Assembly: GCA_019096195.1 (NCBI GenBank) | Contig: JAGTXK010000055.1 | Span: forward strand, 124,001-188,000 | Direction of reading: 5' to 3' | Origin: Boletus sp. NGJ | Lineage: Eukaryota; Basidiomycota; Agaricomycetes; Boletales; Boletaceae | DNA length: 64,000 bases | In this document: piece by piece, positions 23,640 to 34,412 of the stretch | How the letters are laid out: each line of letters starts with the position of its first letter | Position numbering within the stretch: the stretch's first letter is position 1 | Translations under genes and position numbers: made by a program | Notes under the pieces: generated by a model | Told to the model about the DNA's origin: nothing | What the model saw: the letters and a program-made list of their open reading frames with translations, nothing else | Database searches by the model: none

Positions 23640-25530
23640 GTTTTCTTCGCACATTCGGGACACTCCTCCTTACATACCATATGCTCGGGAGTGGCCGTAC
23701 TGCCGAACTTGACCTGCGCATTCAGATATTCAGTGTAGAGTCTTTCTGTCTCGGGAATCTGCTGAATGTGTACGAGGTCTTGCAGAGTCCTCATGAGGGC
23801 GGGATATTTGGCTAAAAAGGATATGTCGTGGTATCAACTCCCGCAGCGTAAATCCGCAGGCAGCGGTCATCCACGTCCCGCTCGGGAAAGGTCACAGAAC
23901 GAGGATGGCTGACCAAGGTCGGCCAGGATGGCGATGTAAGGAAGAGGGCTCGCGATCAGAGGTAGGTGTGCTTTTGTCTTCGCCGCTCAGATTTTTATGT
24001 CGTCGGGTGATGGCATGCAACACGTCTTTCGAACTCGTCGATTCTCGAGCCTTGTCGGAAACGAGAATATGCGACATTCGCGATTTCGCTAATGTATTGC
24101 CAGGGAGACCTTTGAAATAGATCGGTATCACCTTGTCGACCAGCGGTTGTTGGTGGCAGCACTGCACTGCACTGGTCCTCCGCCAATGGCGCAGTGTCCA
24201 CTCGTCCAAGCTACATGGTGGATCGTCAGACTTATGAAAAGTGGAATTTGGAAGACGGACCTAAATTCGTGCCCTGCTTTTGATCCAGCGGTGTTCGCCT
24301 CCATGCATACCCAATGTGAGAAATTTATATATGCATTTTCGAACAATTTGCGTGCGTGCGATGCTTGCATGTCCTGCTTGTCCCATATCTGCGGTCCAAA
24401 GATGAATTCGAGCCAATACACGACCCGGATCATATCACAGTCCGCGAGATGTTCTTCCCATGTCGATGGCATCTGCACGCTCTTCGACCGTGTGCGAATG
24501 AACAAGTCCTTGGCTAGTAGCCATAGTAATCGGCTACCCAGTTCGCCGCGTTCACCCATGTCGATCATGCCGGAGCTGACAGCCACCAGCAGAGTCTTCA
24601 AAGCGAGCTCCAGCTTTTCAGGCTTCTTATGCAGATCGACTGCAGCCACGCACGACAGCAACGGTTCGGATGGATACTGTGTGAACCTCCAATTCCGGTC
24701 AATGTCGTCGCAAAACAGATCCGCAGGTGACTCGCGACCCCGTTCTCCAGGTGCTCCGCCGATTCTGGGTGTCCAAGCGTGACGTCCAGTCCGAATCTCT
24801 GTCCTAGTACTGCGAGCACATGACTGATTTTCTGCGCATTAAAGTCGTGTCCGCCGTAGCTAGCACCCATTCTGGAAATGTAAGTGCACCCTTGAGAGAA
24901 CGCCATCTGTGGAAGCCCTTGTTAGTCACCCGGTGCAACGAAGCGAAAGGAGCATTACAATGGTCTTCCATAGCCTGCGATGTGAAAAGCTTCTCACCCC
25001 GAACGGCAACACGGTCGGAATTATCTGAAGGACGAATCAATTGGGAGATCAGCAGAATGGGAAATGGCTACGGACGTTTCTGGTTAGGCGGGGAAAAATC
25101 AGCGACCTTGGAAGTCGTCGATGCGAATACCACTCAAACAGCATGATTCTGGTCATGTGAATACTCGTTCACAACTCTGCAGAAAACATCTGCAGGCCGA
25201 TATGCTACACGATGCATTGGTGTGAGAGGGTGAGTCTCGTCGACCGCGATCACCAGCTTGGGTTGGTCGGAATCATTAGCAAACACTCTCTCGAGGGAAG
25301 TTGCCATTTTCCTATAGGCATCACTTCGACTGCACACACACGATGTCAAGGTTACAACCCTCGTCGACGAGACAGACGGACGCACTATTCTGTTGCACCC
25401 GGCTGGCTCCAAACGTCGGTGGCTGAGTGTCATCGGCCACCCAATGCACCATTTTGGTTTCTGAAGGAGCACGTATCTTTTAATCCTTCCAGCTGTGTGC
25501 GTCACCGGAACAAAGGACCGCTATGCAGAA
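23640..25530 (-). pseudogene. decayed agaric P-loop-family protein gene
   Basis: On the minus strand, pieces follow each other in the order of a large protein family expanded in agaric genomes. First come LVIAVDETHPL and YRPADVFCRVVNEYS, then VVFASTTSKVADF, GHDFNAQKISHVLAVLGQR and HPESAEHLENGVASHLRICF. Then come LALKTLLVAVSSGMIDMGE, LLWLLAKDLFI, ENAYINFSHWV, EWTLRHWRRTSAVQCCHQQ, DKVIPIYFKG, and an end with a CxxC-type segment near 23650. The DE dyad of the first piece resembles a Walker B motif. The N-terminal P-loop part expected upstream is not present, and several frame breaks interrupt the rest. The family assignment rests on remembered resemblance, not on a search. The function of intact members is not established. 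Confidence 0.7.
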
Positions 25531-25851
25531 GCGGGATTGGGCTTCCGAACTTCCAAGATTCACGAAGCTCATATCAGGGTTGTGAGTGCATATCAGACAT
25601 GGAAAAATAGGTAGTGAAGCTCACAAGGAGGTCGAGACGAACACCGAGCATCTACAACCTTGGTTGGTTGTTGACGGACTTGGACCGTTCAATTCACCGA
25701 ACAGCAACTGTGTGATAAATCATTATATTTCCTTACCACCCATAGAGCACCACCACTGATCAAATTATTGCAATATGGTACTACAGTACCTATCATGTAG
25801 CATATTCATCGTTAATCCCCCTTCCGTAGCATAACAAGCCGAGAGCAAATC
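25531..25851. other. intergenic, nothing recognised
   Basis: About 320 A/T-richer bases between the relic and the 3' end of the Rossmann-fold gene. No frame or repeat is supportable. Confidence 0.4.
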
Positions 25852-26797
25852 CTAGTAAGCGATACTGACACGCTTCCCCTCCCATTCATCCCAATTCCTG
25901 ACCACCCTCTCAACCAGGAAATGCGCCACGTCCTTCCTCGAAACCGTCCACCGCCCTGTGAGGTCCTCCTCTTCGACCGTGTATGCTCCTTTTTTGCTCG
26001 ACGTCGACTCGGAAGTATCCGCGCGACATGTCCCGTCTGTTAACAGCGCAGGGCGTACCACGACGACGTTCTTCAGCGTCCCAGGTGCCGGCAAGTCCGC
26101 GTTCGCTTTCCAATTCCCATCAAGCACCTCCGTACCAGGGCTATCCTCTGCCTCCCACTCCCAGCCTGCACAATACGCCAGAACTTCCTCCGTACCACGT
26201 TTATCCGCGTGCGGGACGGCGAGGAGGTAGCCGTAGAATGGCTTGAGGAGAAACGGGAGTTTCTCGTGGCCGATGCGAGTGATTCCGGCAGAAGAGATGG
26301 TGACGATGTTGGGGTGAGGTGTTGGAAGAGTTTCGAGACAGTGGAGGAGGGATTGGGTCACGAGATTGGGAGGTGACACCACAAAGCCTTTGGTGAGTTT
26401 GAACTGGGGTGTCCCGCCTGTCGAGCGATACGCGTGAGATCGAATAAGGGAGCGAGGGCGAAATGGTGCATCTTACCGACCGTGAAAACGAGAAAGTCCA
26501 CGGGTTTGCTATCGTCTCCCTGGGCGGCAGTCCAAGCACGTTTGACGTCCTCCTTGACAAGTGCATCGCCTTGAACAAGTCTTGCTTTACCGGCACGAAC
26601 ATACTTTTGAACTGTCTCGTCGTTATCAAACACACTAGGCTTTCTCAAGAGGAAGGTGACAGTAGCCCCTAAGTCTGATCACCATCATTCAGTACACCGC
26701 AAAACATGTGGCCGCCAGACATACCAAGGAGCCTTACCGAGGAAAAATATCCAATGTTCCTAGACCCTCCAATTGTCAATACTTTGATGTTGTTCAT
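25852..26797 (-). CDS. NAD(P)-binding Rossmann-fold protein
   Basis: Exons 26725-26797, 26477-26668 and 25852-26417 on the minus strand give 276 residues. The N-terminus KVLTIGGSRNIGYFSSVRLL, continuing GATVTFLLRKP, is the dinucleotide-binding beta-alpha-beta of the extended short-chain dehydrogenase/epimerase or NmrA-like class. FLVFTVGG and later TISSAGI fit strands lining the cofactor site. KNVVVVRPALLTDG and WTVSRKDVAHFLVERVV match the conserved C-terminal half of such proteins. No YxxxK catalytic pair is clear, so it may act as a redox sensor or reductase rather than a classical dehydrogenase. The substrate is unknown. The start is the ATG at the head of the Rossmann strand. The next gene upstream (Coa1-like) is on the same strand, about 290 nt away. 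Confidence 0.82.
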
Positions 26798-27082
26798 GGT
26801 GGTCAATGCTAAATCCAAGTCAGCCTCTTTGACGCCCTTTATATGCTTGAAAGGACATCTTATATCACGCTCCGGACTGCCTTCCGGGACCCGGCGTGTG
26901 CGATATCTCATCTGTACGTGGGGGTACATTTATGTAGGTACACAGCCTCGTGCACTGCGACCACGAACAGGCACCAACCCATTGCGACCAATTCACATCG
27001 GTATCTAATGATCAACCGCGACTTGGAAATGTAGTCGTTCTCGGCCCATCCAGGTGCAACCAAATAAGTATTAGACCCGCAA

Positions 27083-27953
27083 TCATTGTGCCCGTGATCC
27101 AGACGCGCTGGTGGACTGCGGAACGATATTGATGACCGCGCCATTATCGCAGATGACCCTGAATCGCACTGCAAAGCAACAAGGTTCATACAGATTGCCC
27201 CAAATAACAACGCAGGACGTACAAGGTGTGAACGCTTCTCCTTTCGCTTTGCGGATACTAGTAAAATACAGCGTTCCGCTGCCTACAATGACCCCCAAAA
27301 TGCCATCCAGTTCGACGGACAGAGAAACGCTTCACTCACCTTGGTGACCTTTTAGTCGAAAGCTCACGTCGACGTTTCCTTGCGGGAGATTTATCTACCA
27401 AACGCATGACATTAGAAATACCAGACATGGGGGGAGAAGAAGAAGAAGAAAGTGAATGAGACGCACGGAACCGTTGATCCAGGGGTCGCCATTGAGGTAC
27501 CACGTTGGCTCGAACCGTATGGCATCACCCAAAGCAGCCTGCAACGCCTGATCTTCTCGTGCCGTATTCAAAACCTGGCGTACGACGGAACTCGAGAGAC
27601 GTTCTTGGTTCATCGCTACGAGGAGGAACGCAGCCCATCCAGACACCCCGACTGCGGCAAATGCGAGAATGATTGGCCATCGTTTCTACATGAACGCACT
27701 TTAGTTTTTTTTTTCACAATACGGAACATATGGACGGCGGTACTTGTATTTGGGGCAAGTCGCCGCGCGGAGAAGGACGGTTGTAGGGTTTGGGTTTTGA
27801 AGGGGCTGAGAAGGTCTCGATGCGAGGATCTTCTGTGGGAGGCGGTGGTCGAGGAAGTTGAGTGGTTGTTGCATATGTGCGTCTCTCAGAGAAAAGAACA
27901 CGCCGTGACGCAACTGAGCGGGTCCCCCGGGCAAACGTAGACATGGAGCTCAT
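27083..27953 (-). CDS. COA1: Coa1-like cytochrome c oxidase assembly factor
   Basis: Exons 27744-27953, 27467-27685, 27340-27394, 27223-27282 and 27083-27168 on the minus strand give 209 residues. Coa1 is an inner mitochondrial membrane protein that helps mature Cox1 in complex IV assembly. The first 60 residues are Arg/Ser-rich without early acids and look like a mitochondrial presequence (STFARGTRSVASRRVLF). One membrane segment (WPIILAFAAVGVSGWAAFLL) opens exon 2. It is followed by VVRQVLNTAREDQALQAALG and IRFEPTWYLNGDPWINGSI, then a beta-rich end with GNVDVSFRLKG and GTLYFTSIRK. This is the organisation of the Coa1/DUF1783 family. The gene is divergent from the second RBR gene across about 350 nt. 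Confidence 0.82.
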
Positions 27954-28303
27954 CTGCCAGCGTCAACGCTGGTGTGAAAGGTGAATGTGGCTGTGTTGCC
28001 AAATGTTAGTACCCGTTGATCTTCACTAGCGCGGTCATCGACCGACGGAATAACATTGCAAGATGAATCAACCATGTGTAGACATGGTCGAGCTGTCTTG
28101 TAACAGCACTCCGAAGAAAGGGCTTGTTGGAAAACCAATCGCAATTGCCTTGCACCAAGTTACCAACCATGAAGAAGTGTTTTCAGCCACACAGAGGGGT
28201 CTTTGATGGTGACCTTGTCTAACATGACCTTCCCCTATCTCCCTGTTTCGAATCTTAGGAGATCAACTGCCCCTCTTCCCTCCCGTTTGCCTTGTCCACC
28301 ACC
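27954..28303. promoter_or_regulatory. divergent promoter of Coa1-like and RBR genes
   Basis: The 350 nt between the two divergent start codons must hold both promoters. No confident TATA box is seen on either side. This could allow shared control, but nothing in the sequence proves it. Confidence 0.4.
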
Positions 28304-29887
28304 ATGACTCTGACCGCAAGCTCTGCCGTTGAGTCCCACCTCCACGAACGAGTCCCTGATACCGCATCGGAGCTCCTCATCGCCGAGTTGGTACTCAACG
28401 ACATAGCTGCCGTCCAGGCCACCCGGAAAGGCAAGGCTCGCGAGGATGCCCCGCGCAGCGACGAAGACATTGCATTCGACTTCCAAGCTGCATCTTTGAA
28501 CACGTTGATTGGTGTCTTGCAAGACCACCAATTTGCTTCAAGCATCGATCGCGCCATCGAAACCGACGCACATCAACTCGGGAGAATCGCACTTCAGGAA
28601 CAGGCTGAACGCGATGACCATCGGGCAGCTGTTGCCCTTGGAAATGGGCATGATTTGCCACAGCAGACGCCGTTGCAACGGAGGATGGAACTGACCACGG
28701 TTCAATATGCTAGGTCAATCCGAGCATGTCTGTGTAATGCAACCATTGACTCTTTCAACAGAGAACCTGCTCCCGTGCCACGTGGAAATACTAGTAACGC
28801 CACGGAGGTGGACACGAAAGCCATTCGTGTGGGCGTAGAAAATCTTCACATCACCACCCCAGTGGCCCCTGTCATCGCCCCCCACCAACACTCCCAGTGA
28901 GACTCGTCTCCCTGAACTTGAACGTAACTGACATCGATGATCAGAAGCCTCGATACAGGTCTCGAATGTGTCATTTGCGGCGACGACGTCCTCGCTCGTC
29001 GCTCGTTTGAAGCACCTTGCGCCCACCGCTATTGTCGAGGCTGCATTGTGAGCCTCGTCGAAACGTCTCTGCGTGATGAGAGTCTCCACCCGCTGCGATG
29101 CTGTCATCAACCACTTCCGTTGGAGCTCGGCGTCTTCAGGTTTATCTCGATCTCCCTCCGGTCTCAATTTCTCACTAAGCGTCGCGAATACTCAATACCC
29201 GCCGGATCACGGGTGTATTGTTCCAACCCAAGATGCTCCACGTTCCTTGACGCGTCGGGAGATATGAAGAGAGATCTCACCTGCAATAACTGTGACGCTG
29301 TCTCCTGCTCCCTATGCAAGAATAACGCGCATCCAGGAGAAGACTGCTCCGAGCACCAATCAACGCTTGAATTACGAGAAACGGCGATTGCGAACAGGTG
29401 GCAGACGTGCCCCGGGTGTCATGCCATCATCGAACTCAGCCAGGGATGTTATCATATTACCTGTCGTTGTTCGACACAGTTTTGCTATCTGTGCTCTGCA
29501 CGATGGAAAACGTGTGCCTGTCGCCAATGGGATGAAGAACGCTTAGTGAACGACGCCGAAAGAAGGGTGCGCAATGAATTTGGGGATTGGGGGGCTCGGG
29601 CGCAACCAGCAATACACGCGGAGCGGGTTTATCAACAGATGGAGCAGCTGCGTGAAAATCACGAATGTCAGGTCCACTCCTGGAGGTATAGACACGGATC
29701 TGGGCAGTGCGAACAGTGTAGTGATTTCTTGCCCGTTTTCTTGATGGCGAGTTTTTTATCTGGTGTCCTTTGGATGCTGTGTGCTCATTTGTTGGTCGCA
29801 GCGCTGCATGAATTGCCAGACCCTAGTATGCAGGCGGTGTTCTGTGAACCGGTTATAGTGTTGATTATACCACGAAAAAAAGGTTAA
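28304..29887 (+). CDS. RBR-type E3 ubiquitin ligase with C-terminal membrane segment
   Basis: Exons 28304-28713, 28762-28896 and 28945-29887 give 495 residues. The middle 48 nt intron is a multiple of three without a stop, so retaining it would only add 16 residues. RING1 (ECVICGDDV, CAHRYCRGC, RCC), the in-between-RING (YCSNPRCSTF, CNNCDAVSCSLC, HPGEDC) and RING2 (CPGCHAIIELSQGCYHITC, CSTQFCYLCSARWKTCAC) are complete. The presumed catalytic Cys is in SQGC, followed by His two residues on. After RING2 come a charged helix (WDEERLVNDAERRV), a Cys pair in QCEQC, and a hydrophobic stretch (VFLMASFLSGVLWMLCAHLL) that could anchor it in a membrane. The N-terminal third is acidic/helical with alternating Ala and Gln, as in related fungal RBR proteins. 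Substrate unknown. Gene structure matches the short paralogue 7.6 kb upstream. Confidence 0.87.
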
Positions 29888-30012
29888 TTTACGCCTCCAA
29901 TACTTATCCTAGTTTGCAAGGTAATGATCCACGATTGTTGTAACCGTGGCTGGTCAGACAAGATCAGTACTAGTGTAGATGAGGTGGGGGAACAGTACCA
30001 CACTCGTTCCAT

Positions 30013-32111
30013 CTACCCAGAATGCTCCGTGCACTCATCCTCCTCTTCATCGTCTGTTATCTCACGTTTTCTTGACTTTCCTTTCGGTTTGGATATGCCT
30101 GATGTATTTTTCTTCCCGTTCCTTTCCTGGATGACATTCCGAATCTCGCCCACCATCTCCTCCAACATCTCTTCTCTTCCTCTATCCCCTTCTTCTCCCA
30201 CACTAGCCCCTGAACCAGCCCCAACCTTCGACAACATATTCAACACGTTGATCTCACACTCCCATACCTCTACAGCTTCAAATGTTGGGGTTTCGAGTAT
30301 AAGAGGAATATCTTGAACTCGAGGGTCCGAGAGGATCGTTAGGAATGCTGAGAGCTTGAGTGTACCTCTGGTAAGATGTTCGGCAAATAATGCGGGAGGG
30401 CGCAGATGAATAAATAAAAAAGATGAGCAGATGGATCAGTCAGAACGACCATTGGTGGGTGACGACGTACAGCCCAATGTTCTCATGCCTATCTTTCTTT
30501 GATCCAAGTGGTGTCTTGGAGTCGTTCAGGTGCATCCCTCGGAGGTATGAGAGTCCAACTTGTTCATCGAACGTCGCCACTATCAACAGAGTCCACGTAA
30601 GTCTGCGACGCATGTAATGGACATGGATCCTCGACTCACTCGTTGTGCTGCCGGTAGTTGAAGTGTCAAGAAATCCCCTACAGATTAAGATGGAACTTAC
30701 TTCCAACCTGCTTTTGTAGAGATATCATAACCCTATGTAATACATCAACATCTATGTCTCAAATGGGCGACAAGGTCGCTTACGGCTGCGTACATATGAC
30801 CTACCCACAAGTGCATCAGCGATTGTACAGTTCCATGCTGAGCCAAGTACTTACACGTATCAAGACACACTCCAACTCTCGACTTGTCCTCGACCTGATC
30901 GATAATATCTCGCAGCTCTGTAAACCGGGAACCTATGATGTTCTTGGCACCAGACTAATAGAAGCATATCATTACCCCCGGCTCAGTATTCACATTGTGA
31001 AGACTGGAGAACAAATGTGGGCGGAAAACAGCACTCACCATGTTCTCGATGACAGTTGTCACGGATGATGTCTCTCGATGTGCCCTGTTTAAACATTGAG
31101 CTATATGAGATATCGATTCTTCTTTCGTCGCATTCCCAACAGTGGAACCTGGGCTTTTCAGATGCGAAAGTAGCATATACGCGGTCGTTGGAAGGAAGAA
31201 CGAGGATCGAAACTCACTGGAAATTGTAAAACATCAAGCCGAGACGTTCACATCGCTTGAGATCATCCAGAAAGCATTCGTATGATTTTTCGCGCTTCGT
31301 TCTGGGATTACACATCATGGTCAGGACGGGGCGGCGCATACAAGGTACTCACTCATCAGGGTTTCCAAGGTTGACGAGGTAGCTTCCATGGGGGAGAACA
31401 TATTTCGGATCGTACCCGAACTCGTCCATGCGTGCTTTGAAAGACGCGACGTTTTCGTCTGTAAGAGGGGGAGATACCCATTTCCGTTGCGATTTCACGA
31501 ATAGAGCAAACGCGTTGGCCCTACGAAGGTGCATCAAGCCGTTATCATTGAGAATGAAACAAAGGGGACGCGAAGCCCACCTGACACGCGCCGCATTCAC
31601 AATCACGTTTTCCACACCCCCAGCTGCAGAGACGTGCGCACCAACTTTCCATGCCGAAGATACGCGCGGAGCGAAATCAGATGGTTTGGGGTTAGCATCT
31701 TCTTTCTTTTTCCGCGCTTTGCGTGATTGTTTCGTATGGCTAGCATCCGCGTCGTTCACTGTGTGTACTGTGTGTCCGAAACACTAAGGCAACCTGGGCT
31801 CAATGTGACTTACGTTCAGGTTCTTTAAGTTCTGCGCCAGTGGCAACCGTTGATGATGCTCGTTCGCCTGGCCGCTGTTCTTTCCTAGCGCGTTTGAGTG
31901 GCCGCCTCGTATGCTCTCCTTCGGCCGGTGGTTTGACGTCCACTGGCCTGTGCTTGGCCTCATCTTTGTCAATGGCAGCCAGCTGAGTCGCTCGCCTGGT
32001 CCGCATCATCAAAGCAACTGAGAATAAGCCGACAGAAGGATTATTGAACGGTCGTATATGCCAGGCGTGAGCACGACGTGGGACGAAATGGCGAGCCGCC
32101 GTGACAAGCAT
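30013..32111 (-). CDS. APN1: AP endonuclease, endonuclease IV type
   Basis: Eleven exons on the minus strand give 487 residues: 31814-32111, 31581-31758, 31353-31520, 31218-31301, 31039-31153, 30855-30954, 30784-30800, 30701-30732, 30640-30647, 30471-30579 and 30013-30367. The enzyme cuts the backbone 5' of abasic sites in base-excision repair, using three metal ions. Family blocks are all present: [110 protein letters not shown] and DIPLILETP, including the metal-binding His, Glu and Asp residues. The Arg-rich N-terminus before MMRTRRATQ may target mitochondria, or translation may begin at that inner ATG. The basic/acidic C-terminal tail ([10 protein letters not shown]) suggests a nuclear signal. 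Two exons of 17 and 8 nt encode the DTCHMYAAG and GWNTTM joins. Confidence 0.92.
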
Positions 32112-32306
32112 CGACGTAGAGTCAAAAAGACTCGTAGATGTTCCACCTGTATTTCAAGCTTGGTGATATGGTCCTTTAATTCTACACTACTTTGTAGTTT
32201 CTAACAGCGGAAAATCACCCCGAAAAACCTACACTCTATACTCGACGGAAACAGAGAATGTGAGCGAAACTAATAGTCCAACTCTGTATTCTGCTTTGCG
32301 GGTGCA

Positions 32307-34412
32307 CTACCCTACATCGGGAATTCCTCCCTTGACGAGATCTGCCGCTGTCTCTGATCTGGGCTTGATCAGACATTTGAAGGGTGCCACATACCTGAAA
32401 AATCCGCAAGACACAGGTCAGCGACAAACTGAACGATGTAGAAGAATACTTGAACACTGACATGAGTGCTTCTCCCTCATAGTTAAACTCTGGCGTGACC
32501 TCGACGCCATTCTCTACGCGTTTTGAGATATCGAATGCGGCGAGGGATTGGGCACACAGAAGCCAGATGGTCGACTGCGCAAAGTAAAAACCTGTGTGTA
32601 CACATGCGGAGCGTGAGGTCAGTACATCGTTTCGGAGTTCAGTCGAACGACTATAACCCACCCGGGCATCGACTGGGCAGGGGTTCCGTGGTCAATATTG
32701 TCTTCGTCACGACTGATTTTCTGCTTACCGTCGTCCAAAACCGAAGCATACATTGAAGGGATGAGGTTCCGGATTATCTCCCAGGAACCGTTCGGGTTTG
32801 AACTCTAAGGGATCTGTGTACGTTCTCTCATCGCGAAGCATGGCCCTAAATTCAAAGGAACGTTGTATCTGTGGCATTTCACTCGAGCGCTGCTGACCTA
32901 CCAGATATTGACCACAACATAAGAGCCTTCGGGAATCAGATATCCGTTATATTCATCATTGGCTCTCGTACGCCTCAATGCTGCAGAACGTCCTTAGTAA
33001 CCACTGTGTTTGGGTTCGAGAACCAAACCTACATATCGGACCTGGAGTATGCCAGCGGAAGAGCTCTGTAAACAGAGCTTCCATGTATGGTAGAGATGGC
33101 CGGTCGGTGAATGTTGGCAATCTGCCAGTACCAACGACCGAGTCGAGCTCCTGCTGGGCTTTTTTCATGACACGTGGATAGAGCGTCATAGCGAGGTAGA
33201 ACGCATAAGAGGCAGATGTGGACTGGACAAAACTTTAGCAATGAGTACCTTGTAGTAAGAGATAAGTCTCGTACCGTTTCTGCACCCGCTATCATTTTGA
33301 TAATGTTACCACGAGACTGAGATTAACAGTGTTGTGCGTACCTCGGAATACCGAAGATGCAGTCCATTTAATGTTGTCCCGCTGTTCTTCCGTGAGGTCT
33401 GGTAAGCTTAAGAGACGAGAGGAAAGTGATGGCAGCGCTGTACCAGCAGCCTCCAAATCCAGATCGGCGGGCGTCAAAACAAAATGCCTAGCGAACTCAC
33501 AAGCTGAGACTGGACATAATCGTGAGGGATTTCTAATATGTCTCGCAGAACGGCAGCATATTCTGCGGCTCTCTTCTTGAAACCAGCACCGGGAACCCAT
33601 GATGGGATGTACTTCACTGCAGCAGGTGTAGGAACTGAGAGATAGTGGAATAGATCGTCAACTTACAGAAAGGGATGAAATCGACAGCGTGTGCACCCGC
33701 AACTAATGTCTTTGACAATTGCGAGTTTGCTAATTCAGTTAACTCGACCAGAGGATCGTCGCCCTCCATATTAGTGATATATCCATGCGAAAGGTGTAAT
33801 GCGATGGAAGTAACATTCCTGTACGACATCATTAGTCAAATAGGAGAAAGATCTATCTCAAACATACCTGCGGAGGTGGACCCGGATCCTGTCCGGATCC
33901 TCGAGTACCAATCGAAAAGATCGTCGTGTTTCAACCTCGATCATCCTATGAACCTTGGCGACATTAGCATGACTGCCAATATCCTGAGCGATCCATCTTC
34001 GTTGAGTACGAAAGCGATCGGTGTAGTTGCACAGTAACATCATTGTGCCCCATCCTGACAGCTCTCCCATAACTGACCGAGGGCGGTCAACATAATTCAT
34101 GCCACGTTTTTCAAGGAGATCGTCGGCAATTTTGGCAGAACCGATGAGGATGATATTGTACCCACACAACGATATAGAGGTAATATCACCTATCCGACGA
34201 ATGATCAGTGATAGCAAAATTTATGATGATAACTCTGCACACCATATTTGCGGTTAAGCTGGAGCACCTTTCGACCATATCTTCCCTTTCGGGATCTCAA
34301 AGAGGCATCGAAGACCAGAGATGCCTGGTGGTAAATGGTGAGCTCGGCACCTGGTATACAGGTCATAGAGACAGATGCAGAGGACGAGCGATATCACTGC
34401 CCCAAAAAGCAT
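32307..34412 (-). CDS. cytochrome P450 monooxygenase, possibly inactive
   Basis: Twelve minus-strand exons give about 499 residues: 34243-34412, 33868-34189, 33667-33818, 33501-33616, 33342-33450, 33275-33288, 33033-33222, 32902-32980, 32729-32845, 32662-32672, 32462-32591 and 32307-32394. A membrane anchor (FGAVISLVLCICLYDLY) and HHLPPG hinge open the protein. The I-helix AGAET, the K-helix ELFRWH (E..R), FKPERF and the heme loop FGFGRRRCPG with its Cys ligand follow. The enzyme would oxidise a lipid or secondary metabolite at the ER. The 14 nt exon encodes the I-helix AGAET and the 11 nt exon the heme Cys. In exon 1, between IPKGKIWSK and VLQLNRKYG, one extra base breaks the frame, and the preceding GNx-type loop is shorter than usual. 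This is either a sequence error or an early loss of function. Everything downstream is intact. Confidence 0.83.

Noticed and set aside
24147-24782. 211-codon plus-strand frame
   Set aside because: It lies opposite the recognisable minus-strand family blocks and has no coherent content of its own.
30678-30700. 23 nt intron in the APN1 gene
   Set aside because: Too short for the spliceosome. Using the next CAG acceptor gives a normal 53 nt intron and the conserved GWNTTM join.
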